DNA of 64,000 nucleotides, taken from NCBI RefSeq assembly GCF_014697125.1, contig NZ_JACJRG010000009.1, positions 1 to 64,000 of the forward strand, in the 5' to 3' direction. The translations under genes and the position numbers were made by a program. This stretch comes from Anabaena minutissima FACHB-250. GTDB taxonomy: Bacteria > Cyanobacteriota > Cyanobacteriia > Cyanobacteriales > Nostocaceae. Shown here piece after piece: positions 35,316-44,653 of this stretch. Each line of letters begins with the position of its first letter. The first letter of the stretch is position 1. A model generated the notes under the pieces. It ran no database searches, was not told where the DNA came from, and worked only from the letters and a program-made list of their open reading frames with translations.

Positions 35316-37142
35316 TTAAATTGTCCATTGCCATTTTTGTTGCTGTGAATTCCATTTTACAGCAACTATTTCTGTGGGGGGATTAATGCGATCGCCTGTT
35401 TTTTCAAATTGAATATCTCCTGTCACTCCCCTGATTTTTCTTTTTTGATATTTGAAATATTGATCCATATGTTCCAGCAAATCTTGGCTATTTTTGCTGT
35501 GATATTTTTCTATGACTTTCAAAATAATTAATACTGCATCAAAGGCCGTTGCACTGCGCCAATTAAGATTTTCTTCACCCCATAATTGAGTGCCTAGTTT
35601 ACAAAAATATTGAGCAATTATGTTTTCACTATTGCACCCATTTTGTTCACTGTGCCAATGCCAAGGAATAGAAGCTATAATTTGAGGATGATCTTGATTA
35701 AAGTTTTGGTACTGGCTTTGCTCATGAATCCAATGTAAAACATTTTCTTGATAAAAAGTAGCAGTTCCAGCTATGAGACATTTATGGAGATTTAATCTAC
35801 TAATTAACCCAGCATTATTCAGAGAATTAGGTTCAAGTCCACCATCAGGAATGATAATTATCATATCAACACCTGCTCGTTGAATAGTTTCTATATATTC
35901 TTGGACTTGATAATAAGATTCATTAATATAGCCATATTCTTCTAAAAAGATTAATTTCTCTTGATATGATTCAAGATGTCTCTTAATACTGTTTCTATAA
36001 GATTGACAATAAAGACTATTGTGATTATAAATTAGCGCAATTTTTGATTGTTCTCTACCAGCAATTTTTGATCCCAAATAATCAGATAACCTTTTAGCAT
36101 TAATCTTGTCTGGGGTAGTCAATCTAAAAAAAGACATCAGAGATAAGTCAGCAAGCTCATTAGATGTGCTACAAGCATTAACTAACACTAAACTTTTGTC
36201 TGCATAAAACTGGAAGGCATTTTTAGTCATTTCACTGGAGTAATGACCAATAATAGCCATCAAATTTAATTCTTTTGCTAATGCTGCTAATTTTTCGGCT
36301 GTCTGATTATAGGGAGTGTATAAATTATTGGGATCATTGACAATTAAAATCTGTAATAATATTTGGCTGGAAATCAGCGTAGAGAATACATTCGGTTTAA
36401 TGCTATTTAAATCTATCTCTTTTTCTAAACCCAGATTTTTAAAATTCTCCCAATTTACTTGTAATTGTATTTGAGATATTCCTCGTAAAATTTCCGCAGA
36501 TACCTGTCCTAGATTATGGTAAAATGGTACAACTACTGCTATGTTATAGATTTTAATATTTTTTTCTGGAAATTTAGTTCTTTTATGTTCAATGAGAGAG
36601 TTGTTGATATAAATTAGAATTTCAGGGTTGCCTCTACCATAGATTTTTATTTCTTGATCCCACGCCATCAAGAAATATTTTAATGCTTCGTAATAACGTC
36701 CTGATTGATAAAAATTTATCGCTTGGGTTTGTAATTTAACAATCTCTTGGTTAGGTGGATAAAGGAAAGATTGTCTGCCAAAACTAGCTTGAAAATTATC
36801 ACTGTTAAGTTGAGGACTAGGGTAGAGTTTATAAACTTGATTTGGGTCAAGCAGAAAATTCAAAATCTTAGCCCAATTGTTAGCTATTTCTGTTTGCTCA
36901 ACACCCATTAACTCAGCTATTTTTGGATAAATATAATGGCTCAGTTTGTCTCTGATTTGTAGTTCAGATAAATTTACTAGTTCAGCTATTTGTGGGCGAG
37001 AATATGCTAATAAACAATAACAAATAACTTGTTGCTCTGATTGATCGAGATTTCTGAGATTTGCTAAAGGATCTAAGCTTTTTAATAAAAGTTCAATATT
37101 AATACCTAGTTTCTCCATAACATCCCGCAGAATTGTCAACAT
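35316..37142 (-). CDS. Receptor-like protein: HTH-type N domain plus periplasmic-type ligand-binding domain
   Basis: The 608-residue protein has no signal peptide. Residues about 30-90 (LDQSEQQVICYCLLAYSRPQ, IAELVNLSELQIRDKLSHYI) look like the small HTH/effector-associated domain of cyanobacterial signalling proteins. A linker with a TPR-like helix pair (INFYQSGRYYEALKYFLMAW) follows. Residues about 200-605 resemble branched-chain amino-acid binding proteins (IAVVVPFYHNLGQVSAEILRG, AIIGHYSSEMTKNAFQFYADKS). A cytoplasmic ligand sensor is inferred. It stands alone downstream of hyuA on the same strand, but the gap argues against co-transcription. Confidence 0.78.
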   Translation of the reverse strand: MLTILRDVMEKLGINIELLLKSLDPLANLRNLDQSEQQVICYCLLAYSRPQIAELVNLSELQIRDKLSHYIYPKIAELMGVEQTEIANNWAKILNFLLDPNQVYKLYPSPQLNSDNFQASFGRQSFLYPPNQEIVKLQTQAINFYQSGRYYEALKYFLMAWDQEIKIYGRGNPEILIYINNSLIEHKRTKFPEKNIKIYNIAVVVPFYHNLGQVSAEILRGISQIQLQVNWENFKNLGLEKEIDLNSIKPNVFSTLISSQILLQILIVNDPNNLYTPYNQTAEKLAALAKELNLMAIIGHYSSEMTKNAFQFYADKSLVLVNACSTSNELADLSLMSFFRLTTPDKINAKRLSDYLGSKIAGREQSKIALIYNHNSLYCQSYRNSIKRHLESYQEKLIFLEEYGYINESYYQVQEYIETIQRAGVDMIIIIPDGGLEPNSLNNAGLISRLNLHKCLIAGTATFYQENVLHWIHEQSQYQNFNQDHPQIIASIPWHWHSEQNGCNSENIIAQYFCKLGTQLWGEENLNWRSATAFDAVLIILKVIEKYHSKNSQDLLEHMDQYFKYQKRKIRGVTGDIQFEKTGDRINPPTEIVAVKWNSQQQKWQWTI

Positions 37143-37470
37143 ACGCAGATATCGTAATATTTTCTCAAATAATAGTCTGATTTGCAGTTTCGCTGAAGCT
37201 ATGAGTGTGGAAATAATGACTACAAATGTGGTAATTAGCTACAACAGTATTTAAATATAGGTTAGATGTCCTTTGTAATCCTGGACAAGACGACGTTGAC
37301 ATTTAAAATTACCCACATTAGTATTTGTCTGTGCTAACAGCCCAAACACCAGCCCATAGAAAGATGTAGAGTTTCTTAAATCACTAAACGTATCCTCCTT
37401 TGGTAGCAATCTGGGTATAATTGTCTTCCATCTCTCTCCAGAATCTAACTCCACTTTGCACGGTATTTAT
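37143..37470. other. Intergenic region, no supported gene
   Basis: A 67-codon minus-strand frame exists at 37251-37454, but it has no ribosome-binding site or recognisable motif and is not called. No strong hairpin is seen. Promoters for the divergent receptor-like and DUF2256 genes must be here. Confidence 0.35.
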
Positions 37471-37629
37471 ATGGGACGTAATCGTTCTAAGTCTGACTTA
37501 CCCACAAAAATCTGTCCGGTGTGTCAACGTCCCTTTACTTGGCGGAAAAAATGGCAAGATTGCTGGGATGAGGTGAAATATTGCTCAGAACGTTGCCGTC
37601 GTCGTCGTTCTGAGGCGAGTGCTGAGTGA
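37471..37629 (+). CDS. DUF2256-type small zinc-finger protein
   Basis: This 52-codon gene encodes MGRNRSKSDLPTKICPVCQR, then PFTWRKKWQDCWDEVKYCSE and RCRRRRSEASAE. The CPVC and C-x8-C-SERC cysteine pattern with PFTWRKKW is the DUF2256 signature. It is a widespread tiny zinc-binding protein of unknown function, often near cryptochrome/photolyase genes, none of which is visible here. The isoaspartyl peptidase follows 67 bases later. Confidence 0.9.
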   Translation: MGRNRSKSDLPTKICPVCQRPFTWRKKWQDCWDEVKYCSERCRRRRSEASAE

Positions 37630-37696
37630 GATTCCTCACTCATAACTCAAAACTTTTCCAAACCGTAACTTCAACTTAAATAGCGCAGGGGCATAA

Positions 37697-38653
37697 ATGA
37701 AATCACAGGTGCAACCCAAATTAATTATTCACGGCGGAGCAGGTAGTTCTCTCCACGGCAAAGGAGGATTAGAGGCAGTCAGGCGATCGCTCCATGCCAT
37801 AGTAGAGGAAGTATATGCTCAGTTATTAAAAGGAGTGGATGCTTCTTTAGCAGTGGTGCAGGGTTGTCAACTGTTAGAAGATGAACCTCGCTTTAATGCT
37901 GGTACTGGTTCGGTACTGCAATCTGATGGGCAAATCCGCATGAGTGCTTCTTTAATGGATAGCGCATCAGGGCATTTTAGTGGTGTTATTAATGTTTCGC
38001 GGGTAAAAAATCCCATTAATTTGGCACAAGTTTTACAAAAATCCCCAGACCGCGTACTCTCAGATTATGGTGCGGCAGAATTAGCCAGAGAATTACAACT
38101 TCCCAGTTATAACGCTCTTACAGAGTTACGCTTGCAAGAATGGATACAGGAGCGTCAAGATAACTTTAAAAGCACGATGGCTGGGGTGGTTGCAGAACCG
38201 GAACTGTTAGAAACCAGTAACGCTGGACGCGGTACGATTGGCGTAGTGGTACTAGATGCCTATGGTAACCTAGCAACAGGTACTTCCACAGGTGGTAAAG
38301 GCTTTGAACGCATTGGCCGGGTGAGTGATTCAGCCATGCCAGCAGGGAATTATGCTACTAGTCATGCTGCCGTTAGTTGTACTGGTATTGGTGAAGACAT
38401 TATTGATGAATGTTTAGCCCCCAAGATTGTAATCCGCGTCACCGATGGTATGTCCCTCAAAGAAGCGATGCAAAAGTCTTTTGCGGAAGCACACAATAAC
38501 AAGAAAGATTTTGGAGCGATCGCATTAGATGCAACTGGTGCGATCGCTTGGGGTAAAACCAGCCAAATCATCCTCGCCGCCTTCCATGATGGTGAAAAGG
38601 TTGGCGATACCTTAGAACTACCTGACGGGACTGAGGTAGGCTGCACACTGTGA
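37697..38653 (+). CDS. iaaA: Isoaspartyl peptidase / plant-type L-asparaginase
   Basis: The 318-residue Ntn-hydrolase cleaves beta-aspartyl dipeptides, including beta-Asp-Arg released from cyanophycin by cyanophycinase, and also asparagine. The precursor autocleaves before the nucleophile Thr180 in GRGTIGVVVLD. LIIHGGAGSSLHGKG at the start, FNAGTGSVLQSDG and GKGFERIGRVSDSAMPAGNYA are family motifs. AGGGG precedes ATG. It is probably independent of the neighbouring genes. Confidence 0.95.
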   Translation: MKSQVQPKLIIHGGAGSSLHGKGGLEAVRRSLHAIVEEVYAQLLKGVDASLAVVQGCQLLEDEPRFNAGTGSVLQSDGQIRMSASLMDSASGHFSGVINVSRVKNPINLAQVLQKSPDRVLSDYGAAELARELQLPSYNALTELRLQEWIQERQDNFKSTMAGVVAEPELLETSNAGRGTIGVVVLDAYGNLATGTSTGGKGFERIGRVSDSAMPAGNYATSHAAVSCTGIGEDIIDECLAPKIVIRVTDGMSLKEAMQKSFAEAHNNKKDFGAIALDATGAIAWGKTSQIILAAFHDGEKVGDTLELPDGTEVGCTL

Positions 38654-38740
38654 GTTATGAGTGCTGAGTTATGAGTTATGAGTGCTGAGTTATGAGGGGG
38701 GAGTTATGAGGGGGGAGTTATGAGTGCTGAGTTATGAGTA
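38651..38740. repeat. Heptamer tandem repeats (GAGTTATGAGTGCT type)
   Basis: Repeated GAGTTAT and GAGTGCT heptamers, some separated by GGGGG, follow the iaaA stop. The reverse complement type (CACTCAGCACTCAG) lies at 38947-39008. Confidence 0.8.
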
Positions 38741-38790
38741 GGGAGTGGAATTTTTCTTTTCTACTACGTGTGTCAAGTTAGTTTCGATAG

Positions 38791-38846
38791 TTTGTAGTAA
38801 GGACTTTAGTCCTCAGAAAAATCAGGACTAAAGTCCTTACTACAAA
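38791..38846. repeat. 56-bp dispersed palindrome, copy B
   Basis: This is the same length and nearly the same sequence as the element at 32065-32120, with arms TTTGTAGTAAGGACTTTAGT and its complement. It lies between the convergent iaaA and glmU genes. Confidence 0.85.
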
Positions 38847-38946
38847 AAAAGCTTATCCATCAATTTAAACTTGACGCACTACTACTACCCTGCGTGTTTA
38901 TAGTTTCGAGTTAAACATTGGTCATAACTATCAACTTTCATCAATT

Positions 38947-39008
38947 ACTCAGCACTCAGCACTCAGCACTCGCTTCACTCAGCACTCAGCACTCAGCACT
39001 CAGCACTC
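38947..39008. repeat. STRR heptamer array running into the glmU 3' end
   Basis: Eight or more ACTCAGC units occur in tandem, and the last units overlap the end of glmU. Confidence 0.8.
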
Positions 39009-40357
39009 TCCTCACTCTTTTTCCGCCAACCTGGTTTAATTACCTGACGGCTGCGAGCAACTACTAAGCTATCATCAGGTACGTCTTCTGTAACAGTCGA
39101 ACCCGCAGCTACGTAGACATCATTACCCAAGGTGACAGGAGCTACTAACACGCTATTAGAACCTGTTTTAGTGCGATCGCCTATAATTGTGCGGTGTTTT
39201 TTCACTCCGTCATAGTTGGCAGTAATTGTCCCTGCGCCAATATTGACTTGATTACCTGCCGTTGTATCACCTAAATAAGATAAATGGGCAACGTTGGTGC
39301 GATCGCCTAACTGGGTATTTTTCAATTCTACGAAATTACCAACACGGCAGTTAGCACCCACCTGAGCATGACCTCGTAAATGGGCATAGGGGCCTATTTT
39401 TGCTCCTGTTTGGATGACACTATCCGTAACTACAGAATACTGCACGGTGACATTTTCACCCAACTGGGTATTTTCAATTAAACTACCTGGGCCAATGCGA
39501 CTCCCGGATTGAATCACTGTATTTCCCCGTAAGTGAGTTTGCGGTTCAATAATTACATCAGGCTGTAATTCTACGGTGTCATCGATAGTAATACTATTGG
39601 GGTCTATTAAGGTGACACCAGCCAGCATCCATTTTTCCTTGACTCGCCGTTGTAAGATTTCTGTGGCTGTAGCTAATTGTAGGCGATCGTTAATACCCAA
39701 AATTTCCTGCTCGTCTTCTACATCGACTGCCATTACCTGACCAACTTGGGTGACAGCATCTGTGAGATAGTACTCTTTCTGGGCATTATTCGCCTGTAAA
39801 TTAGGTAAAACCTCTGCTAAATTCTGCCAACGAAAACAATAAATTCCGGCGTTAATCCGTTGATTTTGCCTTTGTAGAGCAGTACAGTCTTTATCTTCAA
39901 CGATTTGTTCTACAAAGTTGTTATTATTACAAAAAACACGCCCATAGCCTTTAGGGTTGTCTAGCTTGGCTGTGAGGATGGTAGCAGCGTTTTGATTCGC
40001 TTGGTGAGTTTGTAATAACTTTTCTAGGGTTTCAGTGCGTAACAGTGGCACATCCCCATTCAGTATCAGTAAATCCCCGGTATAACCTTCAAGATGCGGT
40101 AATAATTGCTGAATGGCGTGACCTGTTCCTAACTGTACAGTCTGTTCCACAAATTCCAATCCAGGCAACTGCATAGCTGCTTTGACTTCCTGTGCCTGAT
40201 ACCCTACTATCACCATCTGCCGTGACGGTGCAAGGGGTTCTGCACTAGCCAAAACTCTTTCTACCATCGTCCGCCCACCCAAAGAATGTAAAACCTTGGG
40301 TAAACTAGATTTCATTCTAGTGCCGCGTCCTGCTGCTAATATTGCTACAACTACCAT
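38993..40357 (-). CDS. glmU: Bifunctional GlmU (GlcN-1-P acetyltransferase / GlcNAc-1-P uridylyltransferase)
   Basis: The 454-residue enzyme makes UDP-GlcNAc for peptidoglycan and outer-membrane polysaccharide. The N-terminal uridylyltransferase has [20 protein letters not shown]. The C-terminal left-handed beta helix (about 250-440) has hexapeptide repeats and [20 protein letters not shown]. The final residues SAEC are encoded by the adjacent heptamer repeat array, so the native end was altered without loss of domains. Confidence 0.96.
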   Translation of the reverse strand: MVVVAILAAGRGTRMKSSLPKVLHSLGGRTMVERVLASAEPLAPSRQMVIVGYQAQEVKAAMQLPGLEFVEQTVQLGTGHAIQQLLPHLEGYTGDLLILNGDVPLLRTETLEKLLQTHQANQNAATILTAKLDNPKGYGRVFCNNNNFVEQIVEDKDCTALQRQNQRINAGIYCFRWQNLAEVLPNLQANNAQKEYYLTDAVTQVGQVMAVDVEDEQEILGINDRLQLATATEILQRRVKEKWMLAGVTLIDPNSITIDDTVELQPDVIIEPQTHLRGNTVIQSGSRIGPGSLIENTQLGENVTVQYSVVTDSVIQTGAKIGPYAHLRGHAQVGANCRVGNFVELKNTQLGDRTNVAHLSYLGDTTAGNQVNIGAGTITANYDGVKKHRTIIGDRTKTGSNSVLVAPVTLGNDVYVAAGSTVTEDVPDDSLVVARSRQVIKPGWRKKSEESAEC

Positions 40358-40570
40358 AATTAGCTATTATCTACAATTAAATTTCGCTGTTGTACTTGGT
40401 ACTGTGAGATTCAGGCTCAAATCATACCAGCTAATCAATGCAGTAAATATGGGGAGCAACAAATCAAGTCACCGACAAGGGGTAGGGCAATACAGTTCGG
40501 ATCAGATAATTGACCAAAATAATAACGCCTGTAGAGACATTGTACTGCAACGTCTCTACTCCTCATATTG

Positions 40571-42544
40571 CTAAGACTCCCGACCTGATGCCCAGGTATC
40601 ACGCCATTTTACAGTCCCTTCTTTGGCAATTACCCAACGGCGATTGACAACATTTTCCCGCAGAGGCGATCGCCCTTCGCGCCACATGGCATATTTATAA
40701 CTAATCAAGTTACCAGCACTCTCATCAAAGGGAATCTCTGCAAACCAGGTGTTAGAGTTGATGTACTCTAGGGGATAAGCCTTGCCGATATCCCAGTTGC
40801 CTAACTCTGGACAGTCTCCAGTCACTACAATCGTTTCACCTGGTTGGGTATATACCCCATTCAGTTGTACCCGCACTAGAGTTTGTCCTTTGATGCGTTC
40901 CCCAACGTGGCTGAAAACAATTACTCCCCGTTCTTCAAGTAGCAAATTATAGATTTTACCGTCTTTGACTTCATACTTATTACGTGTAATCACACAGGTA
41001 TGTTCGCCATCAGGTAGTTCTGTATCTACTTCTGGTAAAGTCACCTCTCCTCCCCGATTCAGTGCCACAAAGCATATAGAGTCACGATAGCGGCGTATAT
41101 AGCAGTAAATATCAGGGGTGAGGTATTTTTGCCACTGACTACCCATTGAGACGGCAGGATTCAGCCGCCTTAAGCCAGATAGTAATCTGAGAACACGATA
41201 AATTTCAGTTTCAATATCCCACTGTTCCATCATGGGGCGGTTGTAGGGGTCGTTACCGCCATCAGTATCATTGTGCAGATACTGTTCTGTGCCGTAATAG
41301 ATACAGGGAATACCGCGAACTGTCATAATGAGAGCGATCGCTACCTTCAACATCGCTGGATCAGGATTCAGCGACTGAAAGCGAGACATATCGTGGTTAT
41401 CAATGAAGGTAATTAACTCGGTCGCCCCATTGTAACGATAATCTTGGTCAAAAATCTCTTGAATGCCTTGAAACCCGTTCTCTGCACCCTGTGCTAATGC
41501 GGAACGAATGGCCATGCACAGCGCAAAATCTAGCGTCGTCATGCCTGAGTTATTGGCAAATTCCACCGATAAATCATCACTAGGGTGATTATAAATCCAC
41601 TCACCAAAAATGAATACATCGGGTTTGTGATTAGTCATATCACCAGTGAATTCTTGCCAAAACCAAATGGGCATATGTTTGACAGTATCCACCCGCAATG
41701 CGTCAACACCCCGGTCTAGCCATTGTTTAATTGCTGACTTAATATACTGCCGATATTCACTATTATTTTCATTGAAAGTGGCCAGACCCGCTAGTTCACA
41801 ATTTTGCACTTGCCAATCATCTTCCCAGTCTTGCACCTCGCCATAATGGTGATACCAGTGGTTCACATCATTATTGAAGTCAGCAATTTTCACCCCATCA
41901 TCATATAGTTCACCCTTACTACCGTTAGTATCAGGGCTACTGTGGTTGCAGACAATATCTAGCACCAGCTTCATGTTGCGCTTGTGCAGTTCAGTAATTA
42001 ATCGGTCAAACGTAGTATTTTTTGCTTCCTGAGTTTCGTTTAAAGAAGGGTTTTCTCCCAGACCAATGTAACGCGGATTGATACGCTTAAAGTCTTTTGC
42101 CCAATAGCCGTGCATTGCTGCATTGGTAATAAATAAATCTTCTACTTGTTCAAACAGGGGAGTTAACCAAACAGCCGTCACTCCCATATTTTTGAGGTAG
42201 TCTAATTTATCGATGACACCTTGCAAGTCACCACCCCAGTATTTACCCCAATCTTGTGCAGTACCATCATAAAGGTCTGAGTTAGTACCTTTACTGTTAT
42301 CTAGATCACCTTCATAAAACCGATCAACCACCAGGAAGTAGATAGTTTCTTGCCGAAATTCAATATCTCTGGTGTAAAGGAACTCAAGATTGATTTCAGT
42401 ATCTGATGGCGATGTTTGGATTAGAGATTCTACTTCGGCACTGGCAGAATCTACTTTGTATTGCTCTTGAGAGAACTGGGATGGCGGATTTACCATATCA
42501 CAATTAAAGTTTGCAGAGCCGTGAGTACAGCAATATGTTACCAT
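40571..42544 (-). CDS. GH13 alpha-amylase family protein with C-terminal CBM20
   Basis: The 657-residue protein is a glycoside hydrolase for starch or glycogen. GH13 regions I-IV are present: DIVCNHSS, GVDALRVDTVKHMP (nucleophile Asp), FIFGEWIYNH (acid Glu) and FIDNHDMSRF. The C-terminal ~100 residues (VQLNGVYTQPGETIVVTGDC, PELGNWDIGKAYPLEY) are a CBM20 starch-binding domain. No signal peptide is seen, so action on internal glycogen is likely. An in-frame ATG at 42496 (MVNPPSQFSQEQY) is an alternative start; neither has a clear ribosome-binding site. Confidence 0.92.
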   Translation of the reverse strand: MVTYCCTHGSANFNCDMVNPPSQFSQEQYKVDSASAEVESLIQTSPSDTEINLEFLYTRDIEFRQETIYFLVVDRFYEGDLDNSKGTNSDLYDGTAQDWGKYWGGDLQGVIDKLDYLKNMGVTAVWLTPLFEQVEDLFITNAAMHGYWAKDFKRINPRYIGLGENPSLNETQEAKNTTFDRLITELHKRNMKLVLDIVCNHSSPDTNGSKGELYDDGVKIADFNNDVNHWYHHYGEVQDWEDDWQVQNCELAGLATFNENNSEYRQYIKSAIKQWLDRGVDALRVDTVKHMPIWFWQEFTGDMTNHKPDVFIFGEWIYNHPSDDLSVEFANNSGMTTLDFALCMAIRSALAQGAENGFQGIQEIFDQDYRYNGATELITFIDNHDMSRFQSLNPDPAMLKVAIALIMTVRGIPCIYYGTEQYLHNDTDGGNDPYNRPMMEQWDIETEIYRVLRLLSGLRRLNPAVSMGSQWQKYLTPDIYCYIRRYRDSICFVALNRGGEVTLPEVDTELPDGEHTCVITRNKYEVKDGKIYNLLLEERGVIVFSHVGERIKGQTLVRVQLNGVYTQPGETIVVTGDCPELGNWDIGKAYPLEYINSNTWFAEIPFDESAGNLISYKYAMWREGRSPLRENVVNRRWVIAKEGTVKWRDTWASGRES

Positions 42545-42649
42545 GTATCACTATAAACAACGGTATTTTGGCATCCTGCACTTGGTATAGAAATACAGAT
42601 GTTTTGACCCTCTGAATTTTAGATTTTAAATTTTGCGGAAAGTTCTGTA

Positions 42650-42701
42650 GACGGGTTTCCCAACCTAGGAACGCCACTTGCTACAAGCCGGGAAACCCGT
42701 C
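42650..42701. repeat. Inverted repeat between amylase and HD-GYP genes
   Basis: GACGGGTTTCCC (42650-42661) and GGGAAACCCGTC (42690-42701) are perfect 12-base arms around a 28-base loop. A related half (ACCGGGAAACCCAGGC) occurs near 55912. It could terminate the HD-GYP transcript. Confidence 0.7.
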
Positions 42702-42756
42702 CAACGCAGTGGCTCAACTTTTCAAGAAAGATTTTGGATTAGTTTGAGTTAAATAA

Positions 42757-43980
42757 TTATTGCCGAGAGAGAGCAAATTCAGCAAACTGTTGCATGAGTT
42801 TTGGGTTGCGCCAACCAGACTCGGTTTCATCTAGCATGATACATAATGCTTCTTCTGGAGTAAAAGCTTCTTTGTAAGGTCGTTCGCTAGTTAGAGCATC
42901 ATAAATATCAATTACCTGAAATACCTGGGCAATGAAGGGAATTTCATCTTCCTTGAGTCCATCGGGATAACCTGAACCATCCCAACGTTCATGGTGATGG
43001 CGAATAATCGGAATGACACCTTGCATACTACGTAGGGGTTGACAGATTTTTTCCCCAATTAAAACGTGTTGCTTCATAATTACCCAATCTTCAGGGGTGA
43101 GTTTGCCTTGTTTGAGCAAAACTGCATCGGGAATTCCCACTTTGCCGATATCATGAAGATAACCGCCCCAACCTAAATCTCGAATTTGGTAGCGTGAGAG
43201 ATTTAAGTATTCTCCAAAAGATTGACCCAACTTTACTAGCCGTTCACAGTGGTCGCCAGTGTTAGGGTCGCGACTTTCCACAGCCCTAGCTATAGAAAAT
43301 AGTGCTTGTTCTGCATGGTCTAAATCTTCATTTAACCGCTTCTGATGAACTAGAGATTTAACACGGGCTACTAGTTCTACTCGGTCGAAGGGTTTGCTTA
43401 AAAAGTCATCTGCACCTACTTCAATGCCCTGGATGCGCGATCGCCTATCATTTAATGCTGTAATGAAAATTACGGGAATTAGTCTAGTGTCTTCATCTTG
43501 TTTGAGTAATTGGCAGACTTCAAACCCATCCATTCCCGGCATCATTACATCTAACAAAATCAGATCCGGTTGTTGTTCCTTGACAAGTTCTACTACAACA
43601 AAACCACTATCTGCCTCAATCACTGCATACCCTTCCATTGCTAACAGTGCAACCGCAGTCATTCTACTAGCAGTATGATCATCAACTACTAGGATTTTCG
43701 GCGGTTCGGAATCGAAGCTCTTAACTTGGGACGTTGTAGTTTGTATGGTTTTTGAAATTAAGCACTCATAACCCGAATTTCGATTGGGTTTCAGCCAAGA
43801 AGTTGCTTTTTGGCTTTCTGTAATCATAAAATCTTCTTTAGATAAATCCAAGGAATAATCTTCTACGTCTTGCAATCCTGGGTTGTGATCTGAACTAATA
43901 TTGTTTACTTGAGTTGGGGATTTATACCCATTCACATTTTGTTCAGTAGAGCCTGTGTATTCACCACTCCTTTTAATCAC
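42757..43980 (-). CDS. Response regulator with HD-GYP cyclic-di-GMP phosphodiesterase
   Basis: The 407-residue protein has a receiver domain (about 92-210: KILVVDDHTASRM, phospho-Asp in ILLDVMMPGMDG, Lys in FLSKPFDR). A C-terminal HD-GYP domain follows (HCERLVKLGQ, YLHDIGKVGIPDAVLLK, HHERWDGSGYPDG), with the metal-ligand and GYP residues intact. It should hydrolyse c-di-GMP under control of an unseen histidine kinase. The N-terminal 50 residues are unstructured. The listed start is GTG; ATG at 43827 (MITESQKATSW) is an alternative. Confidence 0.93.
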   Translation of the reverse strand: MIKRSGEYTGSTEQNVNGYKSPTQVNNISSDHNPGLQDVEDYSLDLSKEDFMITESQKATSWLKPNRNSGYECLISKTIQTTTSQVKSFDSEPPKILVVDDHTASRMTAVALLAMEGYAVIEADSGFVVVELVKEQQPDLILLDVMMPGMDGFEVCQLLKQDEDTRLIPVIFITALNDRRSRIQGIEVGADDFLSKPFDRVELVARVKSLVHQKRLNEDLDHAEQALFSIARAVESRDPNTGDHCERLVKLGQSFGEYLNLSRYQIRDLGWGGYLHDIGKVGIPDAVLLKQGKLTPEDWVIMKQHVLIGEKICQPLRSMQGVIPIIRHHHERWDGSGYPDGLKEDEIPFIAQVFQVIDIYDALTSERPYKEAFTPEEALCIMLDETESGWRNPKLMQQFAEFALSRQ

Positions 43981-44653
43981 GGAAGCACCCCAATCTTAAT
44001 AAAAATTAAACAGCGTCCCAACTTCAAAAAGACCTGACTATTTAACTGTATACAACTGTCAATTTCACATTTTCCTGGCATTGTATCAGAACAGTTGTTT
44101 GGGCAAGACCCATCAATAAATTTATGTTGTATAAGAAAATTAAGCATTGACAGTGCCAAATCCCCGTAACTTCTGCGGGGTCAATCCAAAATATAAAATC
44201 TAAAATTTAAAATTGTTTGACCTATCTATAATTCCTCTGCTTCTTACTCCAGTATGATAAATCCATGCCAATGTTAAATCAGGCGTTTTACTGAGATTTT
44301 TCATCATAGCCACGTCAGAAAAAATAATGATTATTAACTCCATAGTCAAAGCTATGCAAATTGAGTTTTAAGTTTCTATTTTGGGCTGATAAAGTCAGTA
44401 TTTTCATCCATACATTTGGGTAAATAATCATCCGCTTTTAATATACAAGATTTTTTGTATACTACAATACAGATAATAGATAAGTAAATAATCATCTGTT
44501 TTTAATATACAAGATTTTCTGTATATTACAATACAGACAATAGATAAAATGACTAAACTTATGACCACAATAGCAATAAATTATAAAAATCCGTTAAAAA
44601 TTTTACCTATACCTATAATTAAGCACTAAATTATTTTGGGGATGGCAGTAAAA
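43981..44653. other. 673-base intergenic region with tandem repeat
   Basis: Apart from the 64-base tandem duplication listed separately and a dispersed CCCCGTAACTTCTGCGGGG palindrome at about 44161, I see no gene. A 60-codon minus-strand frame at 43977-44159 lacks support. Confidence 0.4.
44421..44548. repeat. Two tandem copies of a 64-base unit
   Basis: The units 44421-44484 and 44485-44548 differ at only a handful of positions. Each contains the palindrome TATACAAGATTTTTTGTATA (or TATACAAGATTTTCTGTATA) followed by ACAATACAGA. Such duplicated AT-rich dyads may be regulator-binding sites or a decayed mobile element end. Confidence 0.8.

Noticed and set aside
37251..37454. 67-codon minus-strand frame upstream of DUF2256
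   Set aside because: No recognisable motif, weak start context and nothing to support expression.
38651..39008. CRISPR-like repetition near glmU
   Set aside because: Units are heptamers without unique spacers; these are STRR repeats, not CRISPR.
43977..44159. 60-codon minus-strand frame upstream of the HD-GYP gene
   Set aside because: It runs into the start of the HD-GYP gene and lacks a ribosome-binding site or family resemblance.
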